Of a DNA stretch of 64,000 bases, positions 45,251-55,054 are shown piece after piece. The notes below the pieces were generated by a model that saw only the letters and a program-made list of their open reading frames with translations, was not told where the DNA came from and searched no databases. Both the position numbers and the translations under genes were made by a program. Each line of letters starts with the position of its first letter. Within the stretch, counting starts at the first letter, position 1. Origin of the DNA: Shewanella loihica PV-4 (lineage in GTDB: Bacteria > Pseudomonadota > Gammaproteobacteria > Enterobacterales > Shewanellaceae); NCBI RefSeq assembly GCF_000016065.1, contig NC_009092.1, positions 1,116,001-1,180,000 of the forward strand, written 5' to 3'.

Positions 45251-46051
45251 ATGGATATTTTTCAGGTAATAGTCTTGGCCCTTATCCAAGGCCTGACTGA
45301 GTTTTTACCTATTTCTAGCTCTGCCCACCTCATCTTACCCGCCCAGCTGCTTGGCTGGCAGGACCAGGGGCTGACCTTCGACGTGGCGGTGAATACCGGA
45401 TCCTTATTGGCCGTGGTGATCTATTTTCGCCGTGAGCTCTTCTCCATGTTTACCGCTTGGACCAGCAGTCTGGTGACGCGTCAGCAGACTCAGGAGAGCA
45501 AGCTGGCCTGGTGGATCATTCTGGCAACCATTCCTGCGGTGATCTTTGGCTTTACCGCCAAAGACTTCATCTCGACTCATCTGAGAAACATCGAGGTGAT
45601 CGCGACAACGACTATCGTCTTCGGCCTGCTGCTGTGGTGGGCGGATAAGTTAAACCGAGAAGGTTTTAGCGAGTTTCAGGTGGGCTGGAAGAAGGCGCTA
45701 CTTATTGGCTTCGCTCAAGCGATGGCGCTTATCCCAGGTACCTCACGCTCAGGTGCAACCATTACCGCGGCCTTAGCTCTGGGCCTAAGCCGTGAGGCGG
45801 CGGCGCGCTTCTCGTTTCTCATGTCTGTGCCCGTCAGCCTGGGCGCGGCCATCTTGGTGGTGAAAGATCTGCTCTCCAGTCAGGAGGCGATCGATTATCA
45901 GGCGCTGGTCTTGGGTACGGCGCTGTCATTTGTGGCCGCCTATCTCTGCATCCACTACTTCCTGAAGATCATCAGCCGCATGGGGATGACGCCTTTCGTT
46001 ATCTATCGTCTCGCCTTAGGGGCTATCCTGTGTGTAGTGATTTTTGCCTGA
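45251..46051 (+). CDS. uppP: undecaprenyl-diphosphate phosphatase
   Basis: 266 aa integral membrane protein. [17 protein letters not shown] (residues about 14-30) and [17 protein letters not shown] (about 163-180) are the two BacA/UppP active-site motifs. It recycles the lipid carrier used for peptidoglycan and other envelope polymers by removing a phosphate from C55-PP. It follows folK by 34 bases, on the same strand. Confidence 0.95.
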   Translation: MDIFQVIVLALIQGLTEFLPISSSAHLILPAQLLGWQDQGLTFDVAVNTGSLLAVVIYFRRELFSMFTAWTSSLVTRQQTQESKLAWWIILATIPAVIFGFTAKDFISTHLRNIEVIATTTIVFGLLLWWADKLNREGFSEFQVGWKKALLIGFAQAMALIPGTSRSGATITAALALGLSREAAARFSFLMSVPVSLGAAILVVKDLLSSQEAIDYQALVLGTALSFVAAYLCIHYFLKIISRMGMTPFVIYRLALGAILCVVIFA

Positions 46052-46083
46052 TGGCCGCGAAGTTAAGTTATTAAGAGAGCCCT

Positions 46084-46908
46084 ATGAATAGTCATTATTT
46101 GTGTCCCCTCTGCCAAGCGCCGCTGATGGTGCATCAAGGCAGCCAGGGGCTACACTGCGCCAACAAGCACCATTTCGACAAGGGGCCGCAGGGGTACTGG
46201 GTGTTCAGTCAGCCCAAGAAGCCCCATATCGATTCGCGGCAGTTGATGCGTGCCAAACACTTTCTGTTGGAATCGGGTATCTTCGCCCCCGTGGTCGAGG
46301 CCATTCAGCGTCAGCTAACTGAGCGATTGCCGAGTGATGCCACGTTGTCGCATCTGGATGTCGACAGCGGCGAGGGTTATTACCTGCGGGCGCTGGCTGG
46401 TGTGTTTAACGCGCTTGGCCAAGCCGTTGAACAGACAGGTGTCGCCGAGGCGGAGAACGCCCTGTTTGTGGCGGCAAAGGCGCAGCCTGAGGCCAATCTG
46501 GTTCAGAGCCAGCTCAAGGTGTTACCCTTCGCCGATGACAGCTTCGATCTGGTGAGCCTGTTCGATAAGCCGCTCAAAGGCAAGGAGCCGCTGCGGGTGC
46601 TTAAACCCGGCGGCACCTTTATCTGGTTATCGCCGGGCCCGCGTCACCTGTGGCAGATTAGAGAATTTATCTATCCTAACTTAACCGAGAAAGGCGGTGA
46701 GCCGCAGCAGCCTAAAGGTGTCACCCTGGTGGCGAGCGAGCACATTACTTATTCCCTGGCGCTCAGCGGCGAGCAGGCGCTGACGTTGCTGGAGATGACC
46801 CCCTTTGCCTGGCGGGCCAACGATAAGATAAAGCGGCAGATCACTCAGCAGGAGTTTGCGGCGCTGGAGATAGATCTCTATCTCACCCTGGCGACGAAAG
46901 ATGCTTAG
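46084..46908 (+). CDS. rlmA: 23S rRNA (guanine-N1)-methyltransferase, RlmA family
   Basis: 274 aa. The N-terminal zinc ribbon CPLCQAPL with LHCANKHHFD (residues about 8-35) and FDKGPQGYWVF match RlmA, which methylates G745 in E. coli 23S rRNA. The SAM-binding Rossmann part begins near LSHLDVDSGEGYYLRAL (about 95), and the SAM-domain strand PFADDSFDLVSLF follows near 155. LRVLKPGGTFIWLSPG is also typical. The E. coli family enzyme is similar in length. Confidence 0.82.
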   Translation: MNSHYLCPLCQAPLMVHQGSQGLHCANKHHFDKGPQGYWVFSQPKKPHIDSRQLMRAKHFLLESGIFAPVVEAIQRQLTERLPSDATLSHLDVDSGEGYYLRALAGVFNALGQAVEQTGVAEAENALFVAAKAQPEANLVQSQLKVLPFADDSFDLVSLFDKPLKGKEPLRVLKPGGTFIWLSPGPRHLWQIREFIYPNLTEKGGEPQQPKGVTLVASEHITYSLALSGEQALTLLEMTPFAWRANDKIKRQITQQEFAALEIDLYLTLATKDA

Positions 46909-47001
46909 GTGAAAGTACATTTATTCACCACTAGAAAATCCCGGCGGCTCGGGTTACCCTTTGAGCCAAACCTTTAACTCGATTTTTGGAAAACCGTTTT
47001 G

Positions 47002-47943
47002 ATGATGCGTAAATTGCTGTTGCTCATCTTGAGTCTCGCACCACTGCAGTTACTTGCTAATGTCTATTCCCTGCCGGCCAATGGCGGCCGCCTCATCGGT
47101 GAGCTGCAGACCCATGTGGTCGAGAAGGGCGACTACTTCAAAACCATCGCCGATAAATACAATATCGGTATCTTGGAGTTGATGGAAACCAATCCTGGGG
47201 TGGATCCTTTCCTGCCGACTCCGGGCACCCAGTTAGTGATCCCCACCCAGATGTTGCTGCCGGATGTGCCGCGCAAGGGCATAGTGATCAACCTGCCGGA
47301 GCTGCGTCTCTACTATTTCCCTAAGAATGGCCGCGAGGTGCATGTCTTCCCCGTGGGCATTGGCCGTATCGGCCGTGAAACCCCAGAGATGACCACCAAG
47401 ATTAAGGCGCGTATCCCTAATCCGAGCTGGACACCGCCGGCGAGCCTGCGCGCCGAGCACCTGCGTGAGCGCGGCGAGGTGTTGCCGCCCGTGGTGCCTG
47501 CTGGCCCGGATAACCCACTGGGTAAATACGCCATGCAGCTCTCCTATGGCGATGGCAGCTACCTGATCCACGGCACCAACAAGGATTTCGGTATCGGCAT
47601 GCGCGTCAGCGCCGGCTGTATCAGACTCAACCCAGATGATATAGAGTGGTTGTTCCATCAGGCCAAATATGGCGACAGCGTGCGGGTGATCAACCAAACG
47701 GTAAAGATTGCTACCGAGCCCGATGGCCGTCAGATCATCGAGGTGCATTCGCCCCTGTCAAAGACGGAAGATCAGCCCCGTGAGAAGGTGATCAGCCTGA
47801 GCAGCAAGGTGGTGAAATTTATCAGCCAGGAAAGCGTCGACAACACCAAGGCAAACGATGCCCTGCTGACCCAGAACGGCATCCCTATGGTGATCTCACA
47901 TCCACCGCTAACGGCGGCTCAGGATTTAGAGATCACTCCCTAG
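47002..47943 (+). CDS. periplasmic L,D-transpeptidase (YkuD/ErfK-YbiS family)
   Basis: 313 aa from ATG 47002 (47005 also possible). A signal peptide (LLLLILSLAPLQLLA) is followed by a LysM-like domain (THVVEKGDYFKTIADKYNIG, about residues 38-83). The YkuD catalytic domain follows (about 95-230) with HGTNKDFGIG and the nucleophile in SAGCIRLN. This is the ErfK/YbiS/YcfS/YnhG group that links Braun lipoprotein Lpp to peptidoglycan. An Lpp gene lies 300 bases downstream on the other strand and ends in Lys, which supports that role here. The C-terminal tail after about 250 is not conserved. Confidence 0.88.
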   Translation: MMRKLLLLILSLAPLQLLANVYSLPANGGRLIGELQTHVVEKGDYFKTIADKYNIGILELMETNPGVDPFLPTPGTQLVIPTQMLLPDVPRKGIVINLPELRLYYFPKNGREVHVFPVGIGRIGRETPEMTTKIKARIPNPSWTPPASLRAEHLRERGEVLPPVVPAGPDNPLGKYAMQLSYGDGSYLIHGTNKDFGIGMRVSAGCIRLNPDDIEWLFHQAKYGDSVRVINQTVKIATEPDGRQIIEVHSPLSKTEDQPREKVISLSSKVVKFISQESVDNTKANDALLTQNGIPMVISHPPLTAAQDLEITP

Positions 47944-47980
47944 ATTTTATTAGGTTTGAGTGACTGGTGAGTATATCTAA

Positions 47981-48003
47981 GGCGTCCATTGGGCGCCTTT
48001 TTT
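47981..48003 (+). terminator. terminator after the L,D-transpeptidase gene
   Basis: GGCGTCC, ATT, GGGCGCC (one G-T pair) followed by seven T. Confidence 0.78.
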
Positions 48004-48204
48004 GTGGGCGCTTTTTTAGCGGAGGTCTGGAGTGAGTGTCTTAAATAGCCGTGCGTGACTAGGCGCTACAGGCTAAAACGAAAACTTAGATACAGTCGGT
48101 GCAGAAAGCTTAGAGGATGAGCTGAGTCAGAGAAACTTGAGGTGAAGAGTGGGGGATGACGAGCTTAGGAGAGAATTGAAAGTTAACGCAGTGGGGGGAA
48201 AACA

Positions 48205-48232
48205 TATCGGCAACACAGAAGTGTTGCCGATA
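48205..48232 (-). terminator. lpp terminator
   Basis: TATCGGCAACAC and GTGTTGCCGATA form a perfect 12-base stem with loop AGAA, eight bases after the lpp stop. The trailing minus-strand ATGTTTTCC is a weak U tract. Confidence 0.7.
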
Positions 48233-48240
48233 CAGACAAA

Positions 48241-48507
48241 TTACTTCTTGTAAGAAGAAGCGATGTTGTCGATGCGGTCGTTAGCACGCTTAGCTTCAGC
48301 TTGTGCGTCCATCGCAGCAGCTTTTGCATCTTTAACGTCAGCAGCAAGAGCACCTTGCTCAGACTTCAGAGAGCTAACTTCAGCTGATAATTGATCAACT
48401 TTGTTGCCTAGGTTAGCAACGCTTTCTTCTAGAGCAGTAGTGTTTGCGCAACCACCAAGAAGGGCAGTCATTGCTACGCCAGCAATCATCAGTACTTTTT
48501 TGTTCAT
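48241..48507 (-). CDS. lpp: major outer-membrane (Braun) lipoprotein Lpp
   Basis: 88 aa. Signal peptide ending in the lipobox ALLGGC (Cys20), then a coiled-coil body of about 60 residues with heptads (NLGNKVDQLSAEVSSLKSEQ) and an Ala-rich stretch, ending in SSYKK. The terminal Lys is the residue bonded to peptidoglycan in E. coli Lpp. It tethers the outer membrane to the wall. An L,D-transpeptidase able to make that bond is encoded at 47002. The 209-base gap upstream is AT-rich, as befits a strong promoter. Confidence 0.88.
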   Translation of the reverse strand: MNKKVLMIAGVAMTALLGGCANTTALEESVANLGNKVDQLSAEVSSLKSEQGALAADVKDAKAAAMDAQAEAKRANDRIDNIASSYKK

Positions 48508-48716
48508 TGGGAAATCCCTTTAAATAAGTTGGATTGAGTTGGAGCAGCCGAAAAGTACAACTGCAACTGGTTAATTATGTCATAGCCATTTTATTTTGCT
48601 ATGAATTTTCACCCTAAGGTCGTAATACAATATCTCATGATTGTGCAAAATCAAGCTTGTCGAGGGTTTTTGCTCAAATTTTGGCTAATGATCACTAAAA
48701 CTTAACCTTAAATTAG

Positions 48717-49958
48717 CTATGGCTTTGCATTTACGGCGGTTTTTCGCTTGTACTGGTCGATGACCTCGACCCTTTGCTTGTGTAACTGTGCCTTGATCTC
48801 GGCGCCCTTAAATCCCGCCTCTATGATAGGCTTTATCGCCACGTTGCGCGCCAGCTCAAAACAGTGCTGCACATAGGCCCCTTGGGGATAGGGGCGCTCC
48901 TTCAAGCCTGTGCGTCCCTTGCAGTCGGCTTCGCAGGCCAGCAGGAGTTGCGGCAATCGCTCGGGCTTACGCCAGAGATCGGCCTTGTCGAACAGCTTGA
49001 CCATGGTCTCGGCTCGCAGTTCGAAGGCATTGTGGATGTTCTGATGCTGGTCGCTCACCAAGAGAGCCAGATCCCGGTAGTCGTTGGGGACGCGAAAGCG
49101 CTCGCACAGGGCGCGAATGAGCGGCAGGCCTTTTTGGCCATGGCCGTGATGTTTCGGCAGATGTTCCTTAGGCGACAGCGCCTTGCCAAGGTCGTGTACC
49201 AGGGCGGCGAAGCGCACCTGCTTGTCTTGGCTGAGTCTGGCGGCTTGCTCTAGCACCATGAGGGTGTGTATGCCGGTATCTATCTCTGGGTGCCACTGCT
49301 CTGGCTGAGGGATACCAAACAGGGCTTCTATCTCGGGAAAGAGTATTGCCAGGCCGCCAGCTTCTCTGAGCACCTCGAAGAACACCTGGGGCGCCTCTGT
49401 GCTCAGCGCCTTATCCAGCTCCTGAAATACCCGCTCAGGCGTCAGCGCCTCGAGCTCACCGCTTGCGGCGATGCGTTGCATCAGTGCCATGGTCTCTGGG
49501 GCGACCTTAAAGCCCAGCGGCTGAAAACGGGCGGCGAAGCGGGCGACCCTGAGCACCCGTAGCGGATCTTCGACGAAGGCGTCCGACACATGCCTGAGCA
49601 GGCGCTGCTCGATATCGGCCTGACCGCCATAGGGGTCGAAGACTCGGCCGGTTTCATCCTGGGCGATGGCGTTGATGGTGAGATCCCGCCTCAGCAAGTC
49701 TTCCTCCAGGGTGACATCGGGCGCCGCGTAGACGCTAAAGCCGCCATAGCCGACGCCTGTCTTACGCTCGGTGCGCGCCAGGGCATACTCCTGCTGGGTC
49801 TTGGGGTGGAGAAATACGGGGAAGTCTTTACCCACCTGGCGATAGCCTTTGTCGAGCATCTCTTGCACTGTCGCGCCCACCACCATGTAGTCACGATCTT
49901 TAATGGGAATATTGAGTAACTGGTCGCGGACGGCGCCGCCAACTAAATAGATCTTCAC
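48717..49958 (-). CDS. cca: CCA tRNA nucleotidyltransferase / phosphohydrolase
   Basis: 413 aa, close to E. coli Cca (412). The nucleotidyltransferase head has GGAVRDQLL (residues about 7-15), the metal-binding KDRDYMVVG and [10 protein letters not shown]. The C-terminal HD domain is intact ([21 protein letters not shown] region near 255). It builds or repairs the 3' CCA of tRNAs. It stands alone on the minus strand, divergent from gspA. Confidence 0.94.
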   Translation of the reverse strand: MKIYLVGGAVRDQLLNIPIKDRDYMVVGATVQEMLDKGYRQVGKDFPVFLHPKTQQEYALARTERKTGVGYGGFSVYAAPDVTLEEDLLRRDLTINAIAQDETGRVFDPYGGQADIEQRLLRHVSDAFVEDPLRVLRVARFAARFQPLGFKVAPETMALMQRIAASGELEALTPERVFQELDKALSTEAPQVFFEVLREAGGLAILFPEIEALFGIPQPEQWHPEIDTGIHTLMVLEQAARLSQDKQVRFAALVHDLGKALSPKEHLPKHHGHGQKGLPLIRALCERFRVPNDYRDLALLVSDQHQNIHNAFELRAETMVKLFDKADLWRKPERLPQLLLACEADCKGRTGLKERPYPQGAYVQHCFELARNVAIKPIIEAGFKGAEIKAQLHKQRVEVIDQYKRKTAVNAKP

Positions 49959-50145
49959 GTCTCACCAAGAGAAATCTTTGTATTGGCCTAAGCTTATCAT
50001 GGCAAGTTGTTAAACCGTATCCTTTCGCCACTTCGATAGCAGGCTCGAGGCGCTGCTTTAACGCAATTATTTGGGGGGAATTTTTGACAACGTCTCCCCT
50101 AGGGATTAATTTGAACCGTCATTACTATTTTGGGACTGAGACGGC

Positions 50146-51909
50146 ATGTACAAGGCGTTTTACGGACTTAGCGATAACCCGTTTTCGATCGCACCCAACC
50201 CTCATTATCTGTTCCTGAGTGACAGGCATCGTGAGGCGTTGGCTCATTTAACCTATGGATTGGGTGAAACCGGTGGTTTTGTCTTGTTAACCGGCGAGGT
50301 GGGCACGGGAAAGACCACAGTGTCGCGCTGCCTGCTCAACCAACTGCCCGAAAATACCGATACCGCCTTTATCCTCAACCCCTCGCTGACCGAGCTTGAG
50401 CTGCTGGCCACCCTGTGTGACGAGCTGGGGGTGCATTATGGCGAGTCGCCCACCCTGAAGCAGCTCACCGATAAGCTGAGTCAGTTCCTGCTGGCCAACC
50501 ATGAGAAGGGGCGCAATACCGTCCTGATCATCGACGAGGCGCAGCATCTACGGGCCGAGGTGCTGGAGCAGCTTAGGCTGCTGACCAACCTGGAAACAGA
50601 TACCAAGAAGCTACTGCAGGTGATCCTTATCGGTCAGCCGGAGCTACAACAGCTGCTTAAGCGTCAGGAACTCAGACAGTTGGCTCAGCGCATCACCGCA
50701 CGTTATCACCTGCTGCCATTGACTCAGCAGGAGATCGCCCTCTATGTGCAGCACAGGCTTCAGGTAGCTGGACGTCACGAGCCGCTGTTTCACCGCAGCG
50801 CCATCAAGACGCTCCACCAATACAGTGGCGGTATTCCCCGCCTGATTAATCTCTTGTGTGAACGTGCCCTAATGGCAGGTTATGCCCAGTCTAAGGTGCC
50901 TATCGACGCCAACATGGTGAGAACCGCCGCCAGCGAAGTCTTGGGCGAGGAGATCAAGCAGCGCAAACTGCTGTGGCCGGCGACGGCCGCGACCCTGATC
51001 CTGGCGACCTTTGCCGGCGCCTTCTACTTCTTTAATCTGCAGGGGCATGGCGGCATAGCTCAGGCAAACACAGATCAGGCAAACACAGCTCAGGCAAATA
51101 TGGCCCAGACTGGCGCAGTGCAGGCCAATGAGCCGAGTGCCACCGGTGCGCAGCAGGCTAATCAGAACCATTCACAAGCCGTCCAGACACAAACGCAGCC
51201 ACAAACTCAAACCAATCTGGCAAGCCGCCAAGTTGAAGAGAGCAATGCCAGCCTGAGCGCCGATCAGCGCATATTGCGTCAGGCAATCAATCAGAGTCGC
51301 AGCATAGACACCGCCTACGCCGCCATACTCGGCCTGTGGGATAAGGCACCTTATGTTGGCCTGACCGCCTGTCAGTCGGCCAAGCAGCAGGGGCTGGATT
51401 GCTTCCAGCAGCAAGGCAACTGGCATTCCTTGGTACGCCTCAACTATCCCGCCGTGGTCTATTTGCAGGATGAGCGCGGCGAGCCCTTCTACGGAACCGT
51501 CGTGTCCCGCCAGGGCGAGCAGCTGTTGCTGCAGCTGGCGGAGCAGCAGCTGTGGGTCGACAGAGACTGGTTTACCCGCCACTTTGCCGGTACCTTCGAG
51601 CTATTGTGGCAGGCACCAAGCTATCAGCCTAAGGAGATAGGCCGAGGCTCGGCGCCGGCGCAGATCCAGTGGCTGGAGAATGCCCTGGCGCAGATCCAGA
51701 ACAAGCCCGCCCGTTTGGTCGACTATTTCGATGCCGAGCTGGAGCAATCTCTGATGGATTTCCAGCGTCAGCATGGCCTGCGCGCCGATGCCATCGCCGG
51801 TAGCCAGACCTTAGTGCAGCTCAATCTCTACCTCAGCGATAAGGGCCCGAGATTGCAGGAGCAGCAAGTAGGATTGCAGGGAAGAGTGCAAGGCGAGGGA
51901 CGCTACTGA
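50146..51909 (+). CDS. gspA: GspA/ExeA-type ATPase of secretion-pore assembly
   Basis: 587 aa. MYKAFYGLSDNPFSIAPNPHYL at the N-terminus is the ExeA signature. Walker A is GEVGTGKTT (about residue 50) and Walker B VLIIDEAQ (about 127). A single membrane segment follows near 285-307, then a Gln/Ala/Asn-rich linker with repeated QAN units, and a C-terminal peptidoglycan-binding domain (about 500-570). ExeA with ExeB helps the type II secretin through the peptidoglycan layer. The stop overlaps the gspB start as TGATG. Confidence 0.88.
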   Translation: MYKAFYGLSDNPFSIAPNPHYLFLSDRHREALAHLTYGLGETGGFVLLTGEVGTGKTTVSRCLLNQLPENTDTAFILNPSLTELELLATLCDELGVHYGESPTLKQLTDKLSQFLLANHEKGRNTVLIIDEAQHLRAEVLEQLRLLTNLETDTKKLLQVILIGQPELQQLLKRQELRQLAQRITARYHLLPLTQQEIALYVQHRLQVAGRHEPLFHRSAIKTLHQYSGGIPRLINLLCERALMAGYAQSKVPIDANMVRTAASEVLGEEIKQRKLLWPATAATLILATFAGAFYFFNLQGHGGIAQANTDQANTAQANMAQTGAVQANEPSATGAQQANQNHSQAVQTQTQPQTQTNLASRQVEESNASLSADQRILRQAINQSRSIDTAYAAILGLWDKAPYVGLTACQSAKQQGLDCFQQQGNWHSLVRLNYPAVVYLQDERGEPFYGTVVSRQGEQLLLQLAEQQLWVDRDWFTRHFAGTFELLWQAPSYQPKEIGRGSAPAQIQWLENALAQIQNKPARLVDYFDAELEQSLMDFQRQHGLRADAIAGSQTLVQLNLYLSDKGPRLQEQQVGLQGRVQGEGRY

Positions 51910-53036
51910 TGTCTATCCTTCTCGATGCGGTGACCCGCGCGAAACAGCAAGATCAACAGCTAGACCCTGTGATCACCCCAAGGGCCCAGTATGAGGCGAT
52001 GCAGCCCAAGTGGCCTCTGGTCGTCAAATTAGGCTTGTTAGGTACTGGCCTTGGCGGAGCCATCGCCCTTGCCTGGGTGCTCAGTGGGCAGGGAGAGCTA
52101 GGCGCGCAAAAGCAGGCCGCATCAGTATCTAACGTATCTAGCATATCTAGCCAACAAACCTCAGCGATGCAGACACAAGCCCTGCCCCAGCAACAGCCCC
52201 AGCAACAGCGAGTGGCTGAACAGCCGACTGCCCAGCCTTCTCTTGAGCAGAATCCTCTGACAGGCATCAAGCTTGCGGGGAAGGTTGCCCTGCCATTGCC
52301 GGTGGAGCGCCCCAGTGCTCAAGCCCGGACGAGTGAACCCATGATGGCATCTACCACTCAGCCAAGGCGTCAGCAGGCCGCGCAAAGCCGTGTAAACCAA
52401 AGCCGTGCAAATCAAAGCAGCGTAAACACCAGCGCCACAAGTAATCAGGGCTATGTAAACGACCTGGGCGCAGATGAGCCGATCATCTTAGGCGCCAACG
52501 CCAACGAGCGTGGGCGAGAGCTGCTCAGCTCTCTCAAGGCGCAGGTGGACGAGGCGGCGGCCGATGTCGGCCTGGACGCTGCTTACGTTGAGGAGCAGCG
52601 CGCAAATCAGGGATTGGAGCAGGCTTTCGACCAAGCAAGCGAGCAACAAGCAGAGCCAGTAGCTGAGCAGCGCCCGGTAGTTAAGGATACCAGCAAGCTG
52701 GTAGCAGCCTTCGAGGCGGCGCTCAAGGAGGTGGAGAAGGAGAACGCCGTCGCCACACCCGTGACTCAGCCTAAGCTTGATCCTATTCCGGCGGCCCAGC
52801 CCGACGAGCTGCCCAAGTATGGCCAGCTACCTGCTGGCATTCAGTTGCAGGTACCCGAGTTTAATATTCTGGCCCATGTCTATGCCAACGATCCAAAGAA
52901 CCGCTGGCTGAATGTGGATGGCGCGGAGCTGCAACAGGGCGACATGATTGGTGGCAAGCTGAAGATTGTCGAGATACGCCCGAGGGATGTGGTGTTAGAG
53001 GTGGCCGGTACCGAGTTTAAGGTGCCCGCTATCTAG
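51909..53036 (+). CDS. gspB: GspB/ExeB-type protein
   Basis: 375 aa. SILLDAVTRAKQQ at the N-terminus is typical of GspB. One membrane segment lies near residues 37-60, followed by a long low-complexity Gln/Ala/Ser linker. The C-terminal GspB domain is about 315-375 (FNILAHVYANDPKNRWLNV, then RPRDVVLEVAGTEFKVP). It pairs with GspA in the inner membrane, with the two reading frames overlapping. It ends before the terminator at 53100. Confidence 0.86.
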   Translation: MSILLDAVTRAKQQDQQLDPVITPRAQYEAMQPKWPLVVKLGLLGTGLGGAIALAWVLSGQGELGAQKQAASVSNVSSISSQQTSAMQTQALPQQQPQQQRVAEQPTAQPSLEQNPLTGIKLAGKVALPLPVERPSAQARTSEPMMASTTQPRRQQAAQSRVNQSRANQSSVNTSATSNQGYVNDLGADEPIILGANANERGRELLSSLKAQVDEAAADVGLDAAYVEEQRANQGLEQAFDQASEQQAEPVAEQRPVVKDTSKLVAAFEAALKEVEKENAVATPVTQPKLDPIPAAQPDELPKYGQLPAGIQLQVPEFNILAHVYANDPKNRWLNVDGAELQQGDMIGGKLKIVEIRPRDVVLEVAGTEFKVPAI

Positions 53037-53097
53037 GCGCAATTTGGGTAGCTGCTTAGCCTAAGTCAAATAAGCAGATGCTAAATTAGTAAGAAAA

Positions 53098-53125
53098 AAG
53101 GCGATGAATCATTCATCGCCTTTTT
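53098..53125. terminator. bidirectional terminator between gspB and nhaD
   Basis: GGCGATGAAT and ATTCATCGCC form a long stem flanked by A and T runs; the genes on either side converge on it. Confidence 0.83.
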
Positions 53126-53182
53126 CGTTTGAGTCTTGTTTGGTCTCAGTGCCTAAACAAAGAATGTCTAGCCAAAGAGTGC

Positions 53183-54430
53183 CTAGCCAAAGAACTCGTA
53201 GGCCAGTAGCAACGTCAGACCATAACCACAGGTGTAACACAGAGCCAGTGCAGGCACATACTTGAGGTAGGTGACGAAGGTGAGCTCTTTCACCTTACTC
53301 ATGGCGATGATACCCGCCGCACTACCAATCACCAGCAGAGAGCCGCCCACGCCTACAGAGTAGGTGAGGCCCAGCCACTCAGGGGTGTTAAGCACAGGTT
53401 CGGCCTTCAATAGCGCCGCAGTGAGCGGTACGTTATCCAGAATCGCCGAGCCGATACCCGTCACGAAGTTAGAGATGTTCGGGTCAAACTTGGCATAGAC
53501 CTCGGTCAGTAGATGCAGGGTGCCAATCTCTTTTAGCATGCCCACGAGCAGCAAGATCCCCAGGAAGAAGAGTAGGGTTTCGAACTCTACCTGACGGATA
53601 TATTCGAGGATCTGTAGCTCTTCTTTGTTGCTGCGCTGCAACGTGCCCATCAGGAACATCACCGACAGACCCGACAGGAAGGTCAGCACAGGCGGAATAC
53701 CGAAGAAGATGTTGAGCACCATGGTCATTATGATGGTGATCAGGAAGATGAGGGCGATAAACACATCCAGCTTGCTGTATTGGCGCTTGATGGGGGTGGT
53801 GCTCACATAGCCTTCCGCCTTCAGCGAGAACAGCACCGCCAGCAGCATCACACTGGCCGCCGCCGGGATAAATAGCATAAGCAGCTGCGAGATATGGACA
53901 TGGCCGCCGAGGAAGATCATTAGGGTTGTCACGTCACCGGTGATCAGCGCCACACCGCCCGAGTTCACCGCGAAGATGATGAGTACCGACATGCGGCGCT
54001 TCATCTGGCTCTCGAGTTGAAAGGTGGTCAACAAGCCCAAGGAAACCAGGGTCGCGGTGACGTTATCACAGATGGCCGACAGCACTAGGGAGAAGAGTGC
54101 CACCTGTATCATCAGCATGCGCACAGAGACCTTCTGGGGGAACAGCTTCTGCACCAGGATCTGAATCATGCCCTTGGCGTTCAGATAGGCCACGAAGGTC
54201 ATGGTGGACATCAGGAAGAGCCAGAGGGTGGCGATTTCCAACAGGTTGTGGTCCAGTTCCTCTGCCACTAGGTGCTGGTGGCTGGGATCTCGCGCCGCAA
54301 CAAACAGGGTGATCCAGGCAACACAGCCGAAGAAGAGGGTGGTTTTAGCCTTATTAATGTGGGTAACTTCTTCAAAAATAATGCTTAATAGCGCTAGCAC
54401 AGCAAGTGTGATCAGGAAAATGTTGAGCAT
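53183..54430 (-). CDS. nhaD: NhaD-type sodium:proton antiporter
   Basis: 415 aa from ATG 54430 (MLNIFLITLAV), with AGGAAC upstream; the longer frame from 54484 is rejected. About ten to twelve hydrophobic segments, of the ArsB/NhaD ion-transporter superfamily. NSGGVALITGDVTTLMIFLGG and IGSAILDNVPLTAALLKAEP are conserved in NhaD. It exports Na+ (or Li+) in exchange for protons, as in other marine bacteria. The gene stands alone. Confidence 0.86.
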   Translation of the reverse strand: MLNIFLITLAVLALLSIIFEEVTHINKAKTTLFFGCVAWITLFVAARDPSHQHLVAEELDHNLLEIATLWLFLMSTMTFVAYLNAKGMIQILVQKLFPQKVSVRMLMIQVALFSLVLSAICDNVTATLVSLGLLTTFQLESQMKRRMSVLIIFAVNSGGVALITGDVTTLMIFLGGHVHISQLLMLFIPAAASVMLLAVLFSLKAEGYVSTTPIKRQYSKLDVFIALIFLITIIMTMVLNIFFGIPPVLTFLSGLSVMFLMGTLQRSNKEELQILEYIRQVEFETLLFFLGILLLVGMLKEIGTLHLLTEVYAKFDPNISNFVTGIGSAILDNVPLTAALLKAEPVLNTPEWLGLTYSVGVGGSLLVIGSAAGIIAMSKVKELTFVTYLKYVPALALCYTCGYGLTLLLAYEFFG

Positions 54431-54876
54431 ACATTTGTTCCTACGGCTGATAGTAAATCCCGTCCGGCAGAGGTGAGACGGCATGATTTACATCAAGGTT
54501 TGGTTAAGGTTGTTGTGTTAGGCGGCGATCTGACCATAGGATGGGATAATACGCAAGTGTTACCTTAGTCTAATTTCGCTTAAAAATGCGATCTCGCGCA
54601 CATCGAGGCTTTTGAAATAGCGGAATATTTTTTGATTCCTTGAATCTGTGGTGAAAGCTGCTGAATTCTCGCCTTCGGTTTTACTGGATTTAGGGTATTC
54701 CCCTGAATATTGTCATTTATACAAGAGTCTCTACTGGCTGCGGCTGTCAAGTTGGAATAAATTGTTTACGTTTGGCGCCCTGCCAGGCGAATCGATGTTT
54801 AGCATCTCGAAATTGGTAGATGTGAGGCATGCCGATTTTGGTGGCAAAGCGTGGGGCGTGCACAGGCTCTGAGACG
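54431..54876. other. region without a convincing gene
   Basis: 446 bases between nhaD and the repeats. A 74-codon frame at 54648-54872 on the plus strand starts at GTG without a good ribosome site and resembles nothing known; I leave it uncalled. Confidence 0.5.
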
Positions 54877-54965
54877 AAGGCCTAGGCTTTGAGCCAAATG
54901 TTTAGGCAAGGAGTAAAGGCCTAGGCTGCAAGTAAAGGCCTAGGCTGCAAGTAAAGGCCTAGGCT
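54877..54965. repeat. short tandem repeat with AGGCCTAGGCT core
   Basis: AAGGCCTAGGCT occurs four times. The last three copies are in an array with a 19-base unit (GTAAAGGCCTAGGCTGCAA), and a decayed form lies between the first and second. It sits between nhaD and the hemL terminator. Confidence 0.7.
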
Positions 54966-54987
54966 ATGGGTAAAGCCGGGCAATAAA

Positions 54988-55009
54988 AAAGGACGCCTGG
55001 GCGTCCTTT
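54988..55009 (-). terminator. hemL terminator
   Basis: AAAGGACGC, CTGG, GCGTCCTTT with an A run on its left that is the U tract on the minus strand, 45 bases after the hemL stop. Confidence 0.8.
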
Positions 55010-55054
55010 CTGTTTTTCGTTACGATTGCTCGTTCGAATGACTGGCGCTAGCTA

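Noticed and set aside
54648..54872. A 74-codon frame between nhaD and hemL
   Set aside because: GTG start without a ribosome site and no similarity recognised; left as non-coding.
54877..54965. CRISPR array
   Set aside because: Units of about 19 bases run into each other with no spacers of constant size and no cas genes nearby.
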